A stretch of 32,364 nt of DNA from Lachnospiraceae bacterium. GTDB lineage: Bacteria > Bacillota > Clostridia > Lachnospirales > Lachnospiraceae. Each line of letters starts with the position of its first letter. Within the stretch, counting starts at the first letter, position 1. The stretch is taken from NCBI GenBank assembly GCA_017513625.1, contig JAFXEW010000021.1, positions 1 through 32,364 on the forward strand, given 5' to 3'. Under the pieces are notes generated by a model. The model worked only from the letters and a program-made list of their open reading frames with translations. It was not told the origin of the DNA and did no database searches. Positions 24,872-32,364 of the stretch are shown here, piece after piece. The position numbers and the translations under genes were made by a program.

Positions 24872-25050
24872 TTCTTCGGGGTAGGGTGAGCCGTAGGCAA
24901 TTCCCGACTGGCGGTATAGTCCGCGACCTGCATTCTGCTACATAGCCGGCGCCTTTTGCTATATATGAAAGGGCCTGGCAATTATATGTGAGAATGTGGC
25001 TGAACCGGTGTGACTCCGGTACCAACAGTAAAGTCTGGATGAAAGAAGAA
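24872..25050 (+). ncRNA. FMN riboswitch (RFN element)
   Basis: The conserved blocks of the FMN aptamer are all present in order: TTCTTCGGGG, GGGTGA...AATTCCCGACTGGCGGTATAGTCCGCGAC (written here in parts), CTGAACCGGTGTGACTCCGG, ACCAACAGTAAAGTCTGGATG and GAAGAA. P1 closes by TTCTTC (24872-24877) with GAAGAA (25045-25050). When FMN is bound, transcription should stop at the hairpin at 25069. One oddity: a nine-base mini-hairpin GCC-gta-GGC (24890-24898) is inserted in the P2 loop; removing it leaves the exact consensus GGGTGAAATTCCC. Downstream is a riboflavin transporter gene, as expected. Confidence 0.95.
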
Positions 25051-25068
25051 ATGACAGGTGAAGTATGC

Positions 25069-25097
25069 CCCGGGACTGTTTATGTCCCGGGTTTTTT
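25069..25097 (+). terminator. Riboswitch expression-platform terminator
   Basis: CCCGGGAC (25069-25076) pairs with GTCCCGGG (25084-25091), followed by six T. Confidence 0.9.
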
Positions 25098-25207
25098 ATG
25101 TTTAGACATATGCGTGCACCTGCAAAGGAAGAATTTCCCTTTTACCATAATTTCCAAATAGGTGGCATCCGGAAGGGAGCCCTGTGTGTTGAAAGGAGAA
25201 ATAAAGT

Positions 25208-25930
25208 ATGTTGGAAACTGTGAGAGAAAATTTAGTGTTTGTGCTGGAATTCGGATTGGTAATTATCGGCATGTTTGCGGTGGCTATTGTGTTTGAACGC
25301 ATTGCTGCCAAGCGTAAGGGCGTAGCAGACGGTGTGTCCAAGACCAGAAAAATGGCGGTGACGGGTATGTTTTCCGGAATTGCTGCCATACTGATGCTGG
25401 CAGAGTTCCCCCTGTTTTTTGCACCTCCCTTTTATAAGCTGGATTTCAGCGAACTGCCTATCTTAATCGGTGCATTTGCATTCGGTCCTGTGGCCGGTGT
25501 GACCATGGAGTTTATCAAAATATTGTTAAATTTGATTTTAACGGGAACCACAACGGCATTTGTGGGTGAACTTGCTAATTTCGTGGTAGGTTGCAGTTTT
25601 ATTTTGCCTGCATCTGTTATTTATAATTTTTGTAAGACCAAAAAGGGAGCCATTGTGGCCTGCATCAGCGGTACTTTGATTTTGACTGTATTCGGTACTG
25701 CCTTTAATGCGATATATCTGGTTCCTACCTTTGCCAAGTTGTTCGGTATGCCTTTAGAATCCATTATTGAAATGGGTGCGAAGGTAAATCCTTTGGTAAA
25801 AGAAGGGGATATCATCAGTTTTGTGGCAGCATGTGTGGGCCCCATGAATCTGATAAAGGGCGGCGCTTCCTCCATTGTTACATTGCTGATTTATAAGTCA
25901 TTAAGCCCCATTATCAAGCATCAGAGATAA
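25208..25930 (+). CDS. ribU: Riboflavin ECF transporter S component RibU
   Basis: 240 residues, membrane protein with about six hydrophobic segments (first ~10-30). The segment KMAVTGMFSGIAAILMLAEFPL is the AxxxA-type helix that binds the ECF T subunit, and FFAPPFYKLDFSELPILIGAFAFGP is typical of RibU-type S components. It takes up riboflavin together with the shared energising EcfA/A'/T module, which is not encoded here. The FMN riboswitch upstream supports the substrate. A 110-base leader lies between the riboswitch terminator and the ATG, with AAAGGAG in front. A terminator hairpin follows the gene. Confidence 0.93.
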   Translation: MLETVRENLVFVLEFGLVIIGMFAVAIVFERIAAKRKGVADGVSKTRKMAVTGMFSGIAAILMLAEFPLFFAPPFYKLDFSELPILIGAFAFGPVAGVTMEFIKILLNLILTGTTTAFVGELANFVVGCSFILPASVIYNFCKTKKGAIVACISGTLILTVFGTAFNAIYLVPTFAKLFGMPLESIIEMGAKVNPLVKEGDIISFVAACVGPMNLIKGGASSIVTLLIYKSLSPIIKHQR

Positions 25931-25937
25931 ATATTCC

Positions 25938-25965
25938 TTGCTTTTTCGCTAAGATGGAATATAAT
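25938..25965 (+). promoter_or_regulatory. Candidate promoter just before the hairpin that follows ribU
   Basis: TTGCTT (25938-25943), 16-bp spacer, TATAAT (25960-25965). Transcripts from it would carry the hairpin at 25981 at their 5' end and run into the ycxB-like/tsaE operon. Confidence 0.5.
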
Positions 25966-25980
25966 AAGGATAGAAAGAGG

Positions 25981-26006
25981 AAAGCACCTACGGCGTAGGT
26001 GCTTTT
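25981..26006 (+). terminator. Terminator of ribU
   Basis: AAGCACCTAC (25982-25991) and GTAGGTGCTT (25995-26004) form a ten-pair stem with loop GGC, followed by T. Confidence 0.8.
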
Positions 26007-26025
26007 TCAAAAGGATGGATTGCAG

Positions 26026-26502
26026 ATGATAGAATTAGATATTAAAATAGGCGCCAAAGAACTTTACGATTATATGCTGATGCATACTTATAATAGTAGT
26101 GCAGGCATACTGGGAAGCGGTTTCGGTGCACTTTTGGTGGTAGTAGGCGTACTGAAGGGACAGATACTTTATGTAATCTTTGGTTTGGTATTGCTTTGCT
26201 ATCTGCCCTGGACTTTATTTTTGAAAAGCAGACAGCAGGCGGCTTCTAATCCTGCATTTGCGCAGCCTCTGCATTATGTACTGGATGACAACGGATTAAC
26301 TATTTCCCAGGGAGAGGAAACAGCTACCCAGGCATGGGAGGATATGGTTAAGGCAGTGTCTACAGGTAAGAGCATCATTATTTATACATCCAAGGTCAAT
26401 GCTACTATTATTCCAAAAGAGCAGACAGGGGATTTATATGGAGCTGTGGTGGAGATGATATCTACGCATATGCCGCCCCGTAAGGTAAAGATCAGAGCAT
26501 AG
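26026..26502 (+). CDS. YcxB-like membrane protein
   Basis: 158 residues. N-terminal beta segment, two adjacent hydrophobic helices (~30-65, GFGALLVVVGVLKGQILYVIFGLVLLCYLPW in two parts), then the cytoplasmic YcxB-like domain with HYVLDDNGLTISQGEE, WEDMVKAVSTGKSIIIY and a C-terminal IIPK. The family is small, membrane-bound and of unknown function. The ATG at 26026 is preceded by AAGGATGG; a GTG at 25999 lies within the terminator stem and is rejected. It lies 20 bases before tsaE, so it leads the t6A operon. Confidence 0.8.
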   Translation: MIELDIKIGAKELYDYMLMHTYNSSAGILGSGFGALLVVVGVLKGQILYVIFGLVLLCYLPWTLFLKSRQQAASNPAFAQPLHYVLDDNGLTISQGEETATQAWEDMVKAVSTGKSIIIYTSKVNATIIPKEQTGDLYGAVVEMISTHMPPRKVKIRA

Positions 26503-26522
26503 GTAAAGAGGTTTAGACAGAT

Positions 26523-26957
26523 ATGAAGATATATGATTCCTACAGCCCGGAGGATACATTTGAACTGGGACGGCGGATTGGTGCAGGGTGCGCACCCGGA
26601 CAGGTATATACCCTAATCGGTGATCTGGGTGTGGGCAAGACAGTTTTTACACAGGGACTGGCAACCGGCCTGGAGATCAGGGAGGCAGTAAGCAGCCCTA
26701 CTTTTACCATAGTACAGGTATACGACGAAGGACGTATGCCCTTTTATCATTTTGACGTGTACCGCATCGGTGATATCGAGGAAATGGATGAAATAGGATA
26801 CGAGGATATGTTTTACGGTGACGGGGTGTGTCTCATTGAATGGGCTAATCTGATAGAGGAAATACTGCCCCCAAGCTACGTGCAGATTACCATTGAAAAG
26901 GACTTGGAAAAAGGATTTGATTACCGTAAAATAGTGATAGAGGAAAAAGAGGGTTAA
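26523..26957 (+). CDS. tsaE: tRNA t6A synthesis ATPase TsaE
   Basis: 144 residues, normal length. TsaE is the ATPase that, with TsaB and TsaD, transfers threonylcarbamoyl to A37 of ANN-decoding tRNAs. Walker A GDLGVGKT is at 33-40; the family signatures SSPTFTIVQVY and HFDVYRI follow, and the acidic EWANLIEEILP near the end is typical. AGAGG precedes the ATG. Only six bases separate it from tsaB, so the two are co-translated. Confidence 0.95.
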   Translation: MKIYDSYSPEDTFELGRRIGAGCAPGQVYTLIGDLGVGKTVFTQGLATGLEIREAVSSPTFTIVQVYDEGRMPFYHFDVYRIGDIEEMDEIGYEDMFYGDGVCLIEWANLIEEILPPSYVQITIEKDLEKGFDYRKIVIEEKEG

Positions 26958-26963
26958 CCGGAT

Positions 26964-27722
26964 ATGAAAATATTAGGATTGGACAGCTCAGGGCTGGTGG
27001 CCGGTGTGGCGTTGGTAGAAGATGGCGTATTGCTGGCAGAATATACCCTGAATTATAAAAAGACACATTCCCAGACATTGTTACCCATGCTGGATGAGCT
27101 AAAGAATATGTTGGAACTGGATTTAGACAGTATTGATGCCATTGCCATAGCGGCCGGGCCGGGTTCTTTTACAGGACTTCGCATCGGTGCGGCTACCGCC
27201 AAGGGACTGGGACTGGCACTGGATAAGCCTTTGATAGAGGTTCCTACATTAGAGGGACTTGCTTACAATATGTTCGGTACGGACAGGCTGGTGTGTCCCA
27301 TTATGGATGCACGAAGAAATCAGGTATATACCGGAATTTATCGTTTTATTCCGGAAGGCACGGGTTTCTCCATGGTGGCGCTGGAGGAACAGTGTGCAAA
27401 GGATATCCGTGAAGTGATTGCCAGATTGAACGAGATGCAGCGTGAAGTGATTTTCCTGGGAGACGGTGTGCCTGTATACAGTCAGATACTGGCAGAGGAA
27501 ATGCATGTGAATTATTATCTGGCGCCTGCGGCCAATAACCGTCAGCGTGCAGCCAGTGTGGCGTCCCTGGGCGAAGTTTTGTATAAACAGGGTAGAACGG
27601 TGACTGCCGCAGAGCACAGGCCGGAATATTTAAGAAAAAGCCAGGCAGAGCGTGAGCAGGAAGAGAAAGCCATGCAGGAGCAGGCAGCAAAGCTTTTGTC
27701 AGAGCAGGCGGTGGAAGTGTAA
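26964..27722 (+). CDS. tsaB: tRNA t6A synthesis protein TsaB
   Basis: 252 residues. Inactive ASKHA-fold partner that dimerises with TsaD in the t6A complex. The N-terminal ILGLDSSG and the GPGSFTGLRIGAATAKGLG segment are diagnostic; THSQTLLPML is also conserved. The last ~25 residues are a charged, glutamine/glutamate-rich tail (QEEKAMQEQAAKLL) beyond the usual fold, probably a helix. The stop overlaps the rimI start by one base (TAATG). Confidence 0.95.
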   Translation: MKILGLDSSGLVAGVALVEDGVLLAEYTLNYKKTHSQTLLPMLDELKNMLELDLDSIDAIAIAAGPGSFTGLRIGAATAKGLGLALDKPLIEVPTLEGLAYNMFGTDRLVCPIMDARRNQVYTGIYRFIPEGTGFSMVALEEQCAKDIREVIARLNEMQREVIFLGDGVPVYSQILAEEMHVNYYLAPAANNRQRAASVASLGEVLYKQGRTVTAAEHRPEYLRKSQAEREQEEKAMQEQAAKLLSEQAVEV

Positions 27723-28162
27723 TGGATATCCATATCAGAGAATTGCAGGCAGAGGATATTCCCCGGCTGTTGGAATATGAAAGGGCTGCTTTCAGCAGTC
27801 CCTGGTCGGAAGACAGTTTTAAGGGTCTGATGAACCGGGAGCATTATACATATCTGGTGGCACTGGCAGAGGGCCGGGTGGCAGGCATCTGTGGTATGAT
27901 AAGTGTCTGCGGCGAAGGTGATATAGATAAGGTGTTGGTAGGTGAAGAGTTCCGCGGCAGAGGTATTGCAACCCGTATGCTGGAGGGATTGATTGCCATG
28001 GGAGAAGCCAGAGGAATCCGTGATTATACACTGGAGGTCCGCGTCAGCAATGCACCTGCTATCAGAGTGTATGAAAAGCTGGGATTTGTATCCGAAGGGA
28101 TACGTCCGCGTTTTTATACCAAACCCACAGAGGATGCGTTGATTATGTGGAGACGCGGTTAG
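27722..28162 (+). CDS. rimI: Ribosomal-protein-alanine N-acetyltransferase RimI
   Basis: 146 residues, GNAT fold. The acetyl-CoA loop is FRGRGIATRML, preceded by the DKVLVGEE strand and followed by LEVRVSNAPAIRVYEKLGF, the usual C-terminal GNAT motif. RimI acetylates the N-terminal alanine of ribosomal protein S18 (and other proteins). Its place right after tsaB, with one-base overlap, is the standard order in Firmicutes. Confidence 0.93.
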   Translation: MDIHIRELQAEDIPRLLEYERAAFSSPWSEDSFKGLMNREHYTYLVALAEGRVAGICGMISVCGEGDIDKVLVGEEFRGRGIATRMLEGLIAMGEARGIRDYTLEVRVSNAPAIRVYEKLGFVSEGIRPRFYTKPTEDALIMWRRG

Positions 28163-28256
28163 TAGGGAGTATGCCAACTATTACCAGGCCCCAAGGGCTG
28201 ATTTTCCATTATAATGTTACATATGAATGCAGATATGTGATTAGATGGAGGATAAA

Positions 28257-28505
28257 ATGCGTAAATACTTGAATCAAAACAGCAGGGAACTGCAGGAAAT
28301 AAAGTGCAATATGTGTGGCAGGACCATGCGCATTGAAAACGGATATCTGAAAGAGGACTGCTTTACGGCAGAGCATGTATTCGGATATTTCAGTGCAAAG
28401 GACGGCACCAGGCACCGATTTGACCTGTGTGAGTCCTGTTATGACAAGATGGTGGCAGGTTTTGCCATACCGGCGGAGGTTGGTGAAGAAACCGAGCTGG
28501 TCTAA
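28257..28505 (+). CDS. Small zinc-ribbon-like protein of unknown function
   Basis: 82 residues with two CxxC pairs (Cys17/Cys20 and Cys58/Cys61), the spacing of a split zinc site. Cys35 and His40 lie between. The ATG at 28257 is chosen because GGAGG is at 28247-28251; an ATG at 28245 overlaps that site. It lies inside the t6A/rnz gene run and has a TATAAT at about 28210 upstream without a clear -35. I do not know a function; the conserved GRTMRIENGYLKED hints at a small regulatory or nucleic-acid binding protein. Confidence 0.75.
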   Translation: MRKYLNQNSRELQEIKCNMCGRTMRIENGYLKEDCFTAEHVFGYFSAKDGTRHRFDLCESCYDKMVAGFAIPAEVGEETELV

Positions 28506-28528
28506 AACAGAGAAAGATTGGTTAGAGA

Positions 28529-29440
28529 ATGTTAGATGTCTGTTTATTGGGTACAGGCGGTATGATGCCCCTTCCTTACAGGTGGCTTACAGCCCTGATG
28601 CTCAGATACAATGGTAAAAGTATATTGATTGACTGTGGGGAAGGAACGCAGGTGGCACTGAAGGAAAAGGGCTGGAGTCCCAAGCCGGTGGATATCATCT
28701 GTTTTACCCACTTTCATGCGGACCATATCAGCGGATTGCCCGGGATGTTGCTTACCATGGGTAATGCGGAACGTACGGAGCCTCTTACACTGATAGGGCC
28801 CAGAGGACTTACCAAGGTGGTAAATGCTTTGCGGGTAATTGCACCGGAGTTGCCCTTTGAAATCAAATGTGTGGAGATAGAGGAGGCCGCCCAGAGCTTT
28901 TCTTTTGACGGATTTCGAATTGAGGCTTTCAAGGTGAACCATAATGTGGTATGTTATGGATATAGCATGGTGGTGGACCGTGGCGGAAAGTTTGACAGGG
29001 AGCGTGCATTGGAACAGCAGATTCCCCTGAAGTACTGGAGCCGTCTGCAAAAAGGAGAAAGCATCCAAGAGGACGGCATAGTGTATACGCCGGATATGGT
29101 ACTGGGAGGTGCCCGCAAGGGACTGAAGGTTACCTATTGTACCGATACCAGACCTACGGCCGGACTGGTTGAAAATGCCAGGGGAGCAGATTTGCTTATT
29201 TGCGAGGGTATGTACGGTGAGCCTGACAAGCTCATTAAGGCCAAGGAAAATAAACACATGACCATGTATGAAGCGGCAAGAGTGGCTGCACAGGCACAGG
29301 TGCCTGCATTATGGCTGACCCATTATAGTCCTTCGCTGACCCATCCGGAGGAGTATATAAAGGAAGTAAGAAAGATTTTTGAAAATACGGTGGCTGCCAG
29401 GGACGGCAGAACCATTGAACTAAAGTTTGAAGAGGAATAA
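28529..29440 (+). CDS. rnz: Ribonuclease Z (tRNA 3' processing)
   Basis: 303 residues, metallo-beta-lactamase fold. It cuts the 3' trailer from tRNA precursors that lack an encoded CCA, which is the case for both tRNA genes in this window. Metal motif HFHADH at 61-66; further ligands in VNHNVVCYGY, YCTDTRP and WLTHYSP. Full length for a bacterial RNase Z. The ribosome binding site is weak (GAGAAAG some distance upstream), so it may depend on coupling with the small zinc protein gene 23 bases before it. Confidence 0.93.
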   Translation: MLDVCLLGTGGMMPLPYRWLTALMLRYNGKSILIDCGEGTQVALKEKGWSPKPVDIICFTHFHADHISGLPGMLLTMGNAERTEPLTLIGPRGLTKVVNALRVIAPELPFEIKCVEIEEAAQSFSFDGFRIEAFKVNHNVVCYGYSMVVDRGGKFDRERALEQQIPLKYWSRLQKGESIQEDGIVYTPDMVLGGARKGLKVTYCTDTRPTAGLVENARGADLLICEGMYGEPDKLIKAKENKHMTMYEAARVAAQAQVPALWLTHYSPSLTHPEEYIKEVRKIFENTVAARDGRTIELKFEEE

Positions 29441-29449
29441 ATAGGGCAT

Positions 29450-30037
29450 ATGAAAAAGTCGACCACCAGAGGAGCAATATTTATTGTGATCCTGATAGTG
29501 GGTGTGGTAGGGTATTATACTTATTTGTCCAATCGCAGCAGGGAACAAAAGCAGGAAGCGTCCATGACGGAGGTACAGGCGACCCTCAGCAGGGATTTGG
29601 AACTGGATTATCCATCTACCCCCAAGGAAGTAATTAAATATTATAACCGCATTCAAAAGTGCTTCTACAATGAGGAGTGCACGGATGAGGAGCTGGATGA
29701 CCTTGCATGCAAGGTCAGGGAGCTGTATGATACCCAGCTGCTGGCGGCCAATGAACTGGGGCCTTATATGATAAGGCTCAAGCAGGAGATTGCAGACTAC
29801 AGGGAAAACGGTAAGGTGATTACCAGTGCTTCCGTGGCGGCCAGTACCAATGTGGATTATTTTGAAGAGGACGGATTTGAATTTGCCCGGATAGCAAGCG
29901 GATATAATATATCCCAGGGCGGTGTAAATACTCCCAGTTTGCAGATATTTCTGCTACGCAGGGATGATGACAGGCAGTGGAAGATATACGGCTGGAAATT
30001 GTCTGACGGAGTAAAGCCGGATGAAGCAATGAATTAA
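29450..30037 (+). CDS. Membrane-anchored protein of unknown function (DUF6715-like)
   Basis: 195 residues. A basic start (MKKSTTR), one hydrophobic helix at about 9-26 (IFIVILIVGVVGYYTYL), then an extracellular-type polar domain with YPSTPKEVIKYYNRIQKCFYN, two acidic helices and a C-terminal beta part ending in WKIYGWKL. There is no lipobox cysteine, so an N-terminal membrane anchor is likely. It resembles the family I know as DUF6715 in Lachnospiraceae (from memory). It lies nine bases after rnz and 76 bases before tsaD. Confidence 0.75.
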   Translation: MKKSTTRGAIFIVILIVGVVGYYTYLSNRSREQKQEASMTEVQATLSRDLELDYPSTPKEVIKYYNRIQKCFYNEECTDEELDDLACKVRELYDTQLLAANELGPYMIRLKQEIADYRENGKVITSASVAASTNVDYFEEDGFEFARIASGYNISQGGVNTPSLQIFLLRRDDDRQWKIYGWKLSDGVKPDEAMN

Positions 30038-30072
30038 CCGTGACATGCAATATTTTAGTTGGTGTCGCGGTT
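30036..30072 (+). terminator. Hairpin between the DUF6715-like gene and tsaD
   Basis: AACCGTGACA (30036-30045, overlapping the stop codon) pairs over ten bases with TGTCGCGGTT (30063-30072), then ATTTTAC. A weak terminator or RNA stabiliser. Confidence 0.45.
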
Positions 30073-30113
30073 ATTTTACGCAGATGCCCCGGGGAGAAAG
30101 GCGGTAGATTGAT

Positions 30114-31136
30114 TTGGAAAAGGATATATTGATTTTGGCAATAGAGAGCTCCTGTGATGAAACGGCGGCAGCAGTGGTGCGTAACGGACGTGAGGTTTTG
30201 TCTAATGTGATTTCGTCCCAGATTGCGCTTCATACTTTATATGGCGGTGTGGTGCCTGAAATTGCATCGAGAAAGCATATTGAAAAAATAAATCAGGTGA
30301 TTGAAGAGGCTCTGGCAGAAGCGGGAGTGACGCTTAAGGACATAGATGCCATTGCGGTTACCTACGGTCCCGGACTGGTAGGAGCACTGCTGGTAGGCGT
30401 GTCTGCAGCTAAGGCAATCAGCTTTGCCACGGGTATTCCCTTAATCGGTGTTCATCATATTGAAGGACATATCAGTGCTAATTTTATAGAGAATAAGGAA
30501 CTGGAGCCGCCCTTTGTATGCCTGGTGGCATCGGGGGGACATTCCCACCTTGTGGTGGTAAAGGATTACGGAGAGTATGAAATCGTGGGACGTACCCGTG
30601 ATGATGCGGCAGGAGAAGCATTTGATAAGGTGGCCCGCGCCATTGGTTTGGGATACCCGGGCGGACCCAAGATTGATAAACTTTCCAAAGAAGGAAATCC
30701 TGAGGCTATTCATTTTCCCAGAGCCAAAGTGGTGGAAAATGAATACGATTTCAGCTTCAGCGGTTTGAAATCAGCGGTTTTGAATTATCTGAACGGTTGT
30801 CAGATGAAGGGAGAAACGGTAAACACGGCCGATGTGGCGGCATCTTTCCAAAAGGCAGTTATAGATGTGCTGGTAGAACACTCAGTGCATGCGGTCCGGC
30901 AGTTTGGCTTTGATAAGTTTGCCATTGCAGGGGGTGTGGCTTCGAATTCATCCCTTCGCGCGGCTTTTGAAAAAGAATGCGCCGAAAAGGGAATCCGCTT
31001 TTATCACCCGTCTCCTGTGTACTGTACGGATAATGCTGCTATGATTGGTGTGGCAGGATATTATGAGTATATCAAAGGTGTCAGGGATGGTTATGATTTA
31101 AATGCAGTACCTAATCTGAAATTGGGTGAACGATAA
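30114..31136 (+). CDS. tsaD: tRNA N6-threonylcarbamoyladenosine transferase TsaD
   Basis: 340 residues, full length. Catalytic subunit of t6A synthesis: it moves the threonylcarbamoyl group from threonylcarbamoyl-AMP to tRNA A37. Metal ligands are the HxxxH pair His115/His119 in HHIEGH; other signatures are [37 protein letters not shown], and [10 protein letters not shown]. The start is a TTG at 30114 with AAAGGCGG in front, giving the usual [11 protein letters not shown]. It is in the same strand cluster as tsaE and tsaB but separated by four genes, and 27 bases before ispD. Confidence 0.96.
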   Translation: MEKDILILAIESSCDETAAAVVRNGREVLSNVISSQIALHTLYGGVVPEIASRKHIEKINQVIEEALAEAGVTLKDIDAIAVTYGPGLVGALLVGVSAAKAISFATGIPLIGVHHIEGHISANFIENKELEPPFVCLVASGGHSHLVVVKDYGEYEIVGRTRDDAAGEAFDKVARAIGLGYPGGPKIDKLSKEGNPEAIHFPRAKVVENEYDFSFSGLKSAVLNYLNGCQMKGETVNTADVAASFQKAVIDVLVEHSVHAVRQFGFDKFAIAGGVASNSSLRAAFEKECAEKGIRFYHPSPVYCTDNAAMIGVAGYYEYIKGVRDGYDLNAVPNLKLGER

Positions 31137-31163
31137 GGGTTCAAGGATAAAGGAGCTTTGTAA

Positions 31164-31907
31164 ATGGAAAAGAAACGTTGCACTGCAATTGTTCTGGCGG
31201 CAGGAACAGGCAGCCGCATGAAAAGTAATGTGGCAAAACAATTTATGTTGTTGAAAGGGAAGCCGGTCATATATTATTCCCTGAAAGCGGTGGAGGATTC
31301 CGCCATTATAGATGACTGCATCCTGGTGACCGGTGAGGAAATGATTCCTTATGTAAAAGAACAGATTGTGGAAGCCTACGGCTTTAAGAAGGTGGCGGCT
31401 GTGATTGCAGGCGGCTCCGAGAGATTTCATTCCGTAAGCAAAGCGCTGGAGTTTATGACCGGAGAGGGACTTGCCGTACAGAACAGGGACGGCTATGTGT
31501 TTATTCATGATGCGGCCAGACCCTTTTTGGATGAAAAGATTATCAGGGATACATATGAAGCAGTGCAGGAATATCATGCATGCGTAATCGGAACTCCTGC
31601 CAAGGATACGGTGAAGATTACTGATGAGGCAGGATTTGCCGTAAGCACGCCGGAAAGAAAGTATGTATGGAATGTGCAGACACCGCAGGTATTTGAAACG
31701 GCACTGATTACGGAAGCTTACAGACACCTGCAGGAGCGGCTGTCCATGCCCGGCGGAGAAAATGTCGTGGTTACGGATGATGCGGGAGTGTTGGAGCTGT
31801 TTACCGAGTATAGGGTCAAACTGGTCCGGGGACCTTATGAAAATATGAAGATTACCACCCCGGAAGATATATGTGTGGCAGAGGCTTTTCTTGGTAATAA
31901 GGAATAG
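31164..31907 (+). CDS. ispD: 2-C-methyl-D-erythritol 4-phosphate cytidylyltransferase
   Basis: 247 residues. Couples methylerythritol phosphate with CTP in the MEP route to isoprenoids. The nucleotide-binding start VLAAGTGSRMKSNVAKQF has the catalytic Arg and Lys, though the usual Pro before KQF is Ala; HDAARPFL, DTVKIT, QTPQVF, and VTDDAGVLE follow. GGAGC precedes the ATG. IspF is not fused. The other MEP genes are not in the window. Confidence 0.95.
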   Translation: MEKKRCTAIVLAAGTGSRMKSNVAKQFMLLKGKPVIYYSLKAVEDSAIIDDCILVTGEEMIPYVKEQIVEAYGFKKVAAVIAGGSERFHSVSKALEFMTGEGLAVQNRDGYVFIHDAARPFLDEKIIRDTYEAVQEYHACVIGTPAKDTVKITDEAGFAVSTPERKYVWNVQTPQVFETALITEAYRHLQERLSMPGGENVVVTDDAGVLELFTEYRVKLVRGPYENMKITTPEDICVAEAFLGNKE

Positions 31908-31975
31908 CAAAATGTATAAAATGTATGGATTGTTTTGATAGTTTGTACATTTGCCCGAAAAACTAAAAAAAGAGG

Positions 31976-32004
31976 TTGACATTGCAATTTCTTTTTGCTA
32001 GAAT
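31976..32004 (+). promoter_or_regulatory. Promoter of the tRNA-Ser genes
   Basis: Perfect TTGACA (31976-31981), 17-bp spacer, TAGAAT (31999-32004), about 25 bases before the first tRNA. Confidence 0.85.
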
Positions 32005-32035
32005 ACAACTTGTCGCTGACGATGCGACATCGCTT

Positions 32036-32121
32036 GGAGAGATATCGAAGTGGTCATAACGAGGCGGTCTTGAAAACCGTTTGTCCGCAAGGGCGCGTGG
32101 GTTCGAATCCCACTCTCTCCG
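32036..32121 (+). tRNA. tRNA-Ser (anticodon TGA)
   Basis: Acceptor GGAGAGA pairs with TCTCTCC; anticodon loop CTTGAAA with TGA at 32071-32073; long variable arm TTGTCCGCAAGGGCG; T-loop GTTCGAATC. CCA is not encoded. Length 86 bases, discriminator G. Confidence 0.97.
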
Positions 32122-32185
32122 CTAGGAGACATAGAGATATCTCTCCGTCCGACAGTTAAATAGAGCAGTATGAATCAGCATTTAT

Positions 32186-32274
32186 GGAGAAGTACCCAAG
32201 AGGCTGAAGGGACACCCCTGGAAAGGGTGCAGGTCGTTAATAGCGGCGCGAGGGTTCAAATCCCTCCTTCTCCG
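32186..32274 (+). tRNA. tRNA-Ser (anticodon GGA)
   Basis: Acceptor GGAGAAG pairs with CTTCTCC; anticodon loop CTGGAAA with GGA at 32220-32222; long variable arm; T-loop GTTCAAATC. CCA is not encoded. It follows the first tRNA-Ser by 64 bases, so one precursor transcript is likely. Confidence 0.97.
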
Positions 32275-32294
32275 TTAGGCGATGAAAAAAGTAG

Positions 32295-32323
32295 TTGCCA
32301 AAATGAGAAAAGTGTGTTACACT
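32295..32323 (+). promoter_or_regulatory. Promoter pointing out of the window
   Basis: TTGCCA (32295-32300), 17-bp spacer, TACACT (32318-32323), followed by hairpin CGACTC/GAGTCG. It probably drives another RNA gene or operon beyond 32364. Confidence 0.55.
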
Positions 32324-32364
32324 AATCTTTGCCGACTCACTCCAGAGTCGACACAAAGGAACCT

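Noticed and set aside
24872-25050. Cobalamin riboswitch upstream of the ECF transporter gene
   Set aside because: No B12 box; the conserved blocks TTCTTCGGGG, CCGACTGGCGGT and AAAGTCTGGATG are those of the FMN element.
31976-32364. A link between the t6A genes and the two tRNA-Ser genes
   Set aside because: t6A is placed on tRNAs that read ANN codons; these two read UCN codons, so they are not t6A substrates.

Overview
The window looks like a chromosomal segment of a Lachnospiraceae-type Clostridium (Bacillota). The evidence is a butyrate pathway ending in phosphate butyryltransferase and butyrate kinase, a GTG-started prfB with the programmed frameshift, strong Shine-Dalgarno sites, A/T-rich sigma-A type promoters, an FMN riboswitch in front of a RibU-type transporter, and small membrane proteins typical of this family (DUF975, YcxB, DUF4190-like). 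The species cannot be named from the sequence alone.

Bases 1 to about 8300 are an accessory region, visibly more A/T-rich than the rest. It begins with the 3' end of a DUF3427-type helicase, followed by a NUDIX pyrophosphohydrolase and a NERD-HRDC protein. Next comes a decayed copy of the first codons of a low-molecular-weight tyrosine phosphatase (LMW-PTP) gene. A five-gene cassette follows: an AAA+ ATPase and a subtilisin-like protease with the architecture and gene order of the IetAS anti-phage pair, then a phospholipase-D-fold protein, an acidic helical protein and a cysteine/histidine-rich protein. The cassette is followed by two clusters of 10-bp-phased ATATGCCA repeats and then the intact LMW-PTP gene. 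A 17-bp direct repeat and the duplicated PTP leader bound the cassette, so the 5' end of this phosphatase gene appears to be an insertion hot spot collecting defence modules. No integrase is in the window.

Bases 8300 to 16400 hold the LMW-PTP, a HAD phosphatase, the ptb-buk operon behind a good promoter, then genes on the minus strand: an E2-acyltransferase-like protein without the catalytic histidine, uronate isomerase, and an HD-GYP protein. A 300-bp imperfect inverted repeat lies between the last two.

Bases 16400 to 25200 hold secA and prfB on the plus strand, a 640-bp near-perfectly symmetric palindrome that runs into the stop codons of the two converging genes on either side, two minus-strand membrane protein genes, tex, and the FMN riboswitch.

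Bases 25200 to the end hold ribU, a YcxB-like gene, the t6A/rimI cluster (tsaE-tsaB-rimI), a small zinc-binding protein, RNase Z, a lipid-anchored or membrane-anchored protein, tsaD, ispD and two tRNA-Ser genes (UGA and GGA anticodons), with a further promoter pointing out of the window. The most interesting parts are the IetAS-containing cassette with its attachment-like ends, the phased repeat array, and the two long palindromic elements.
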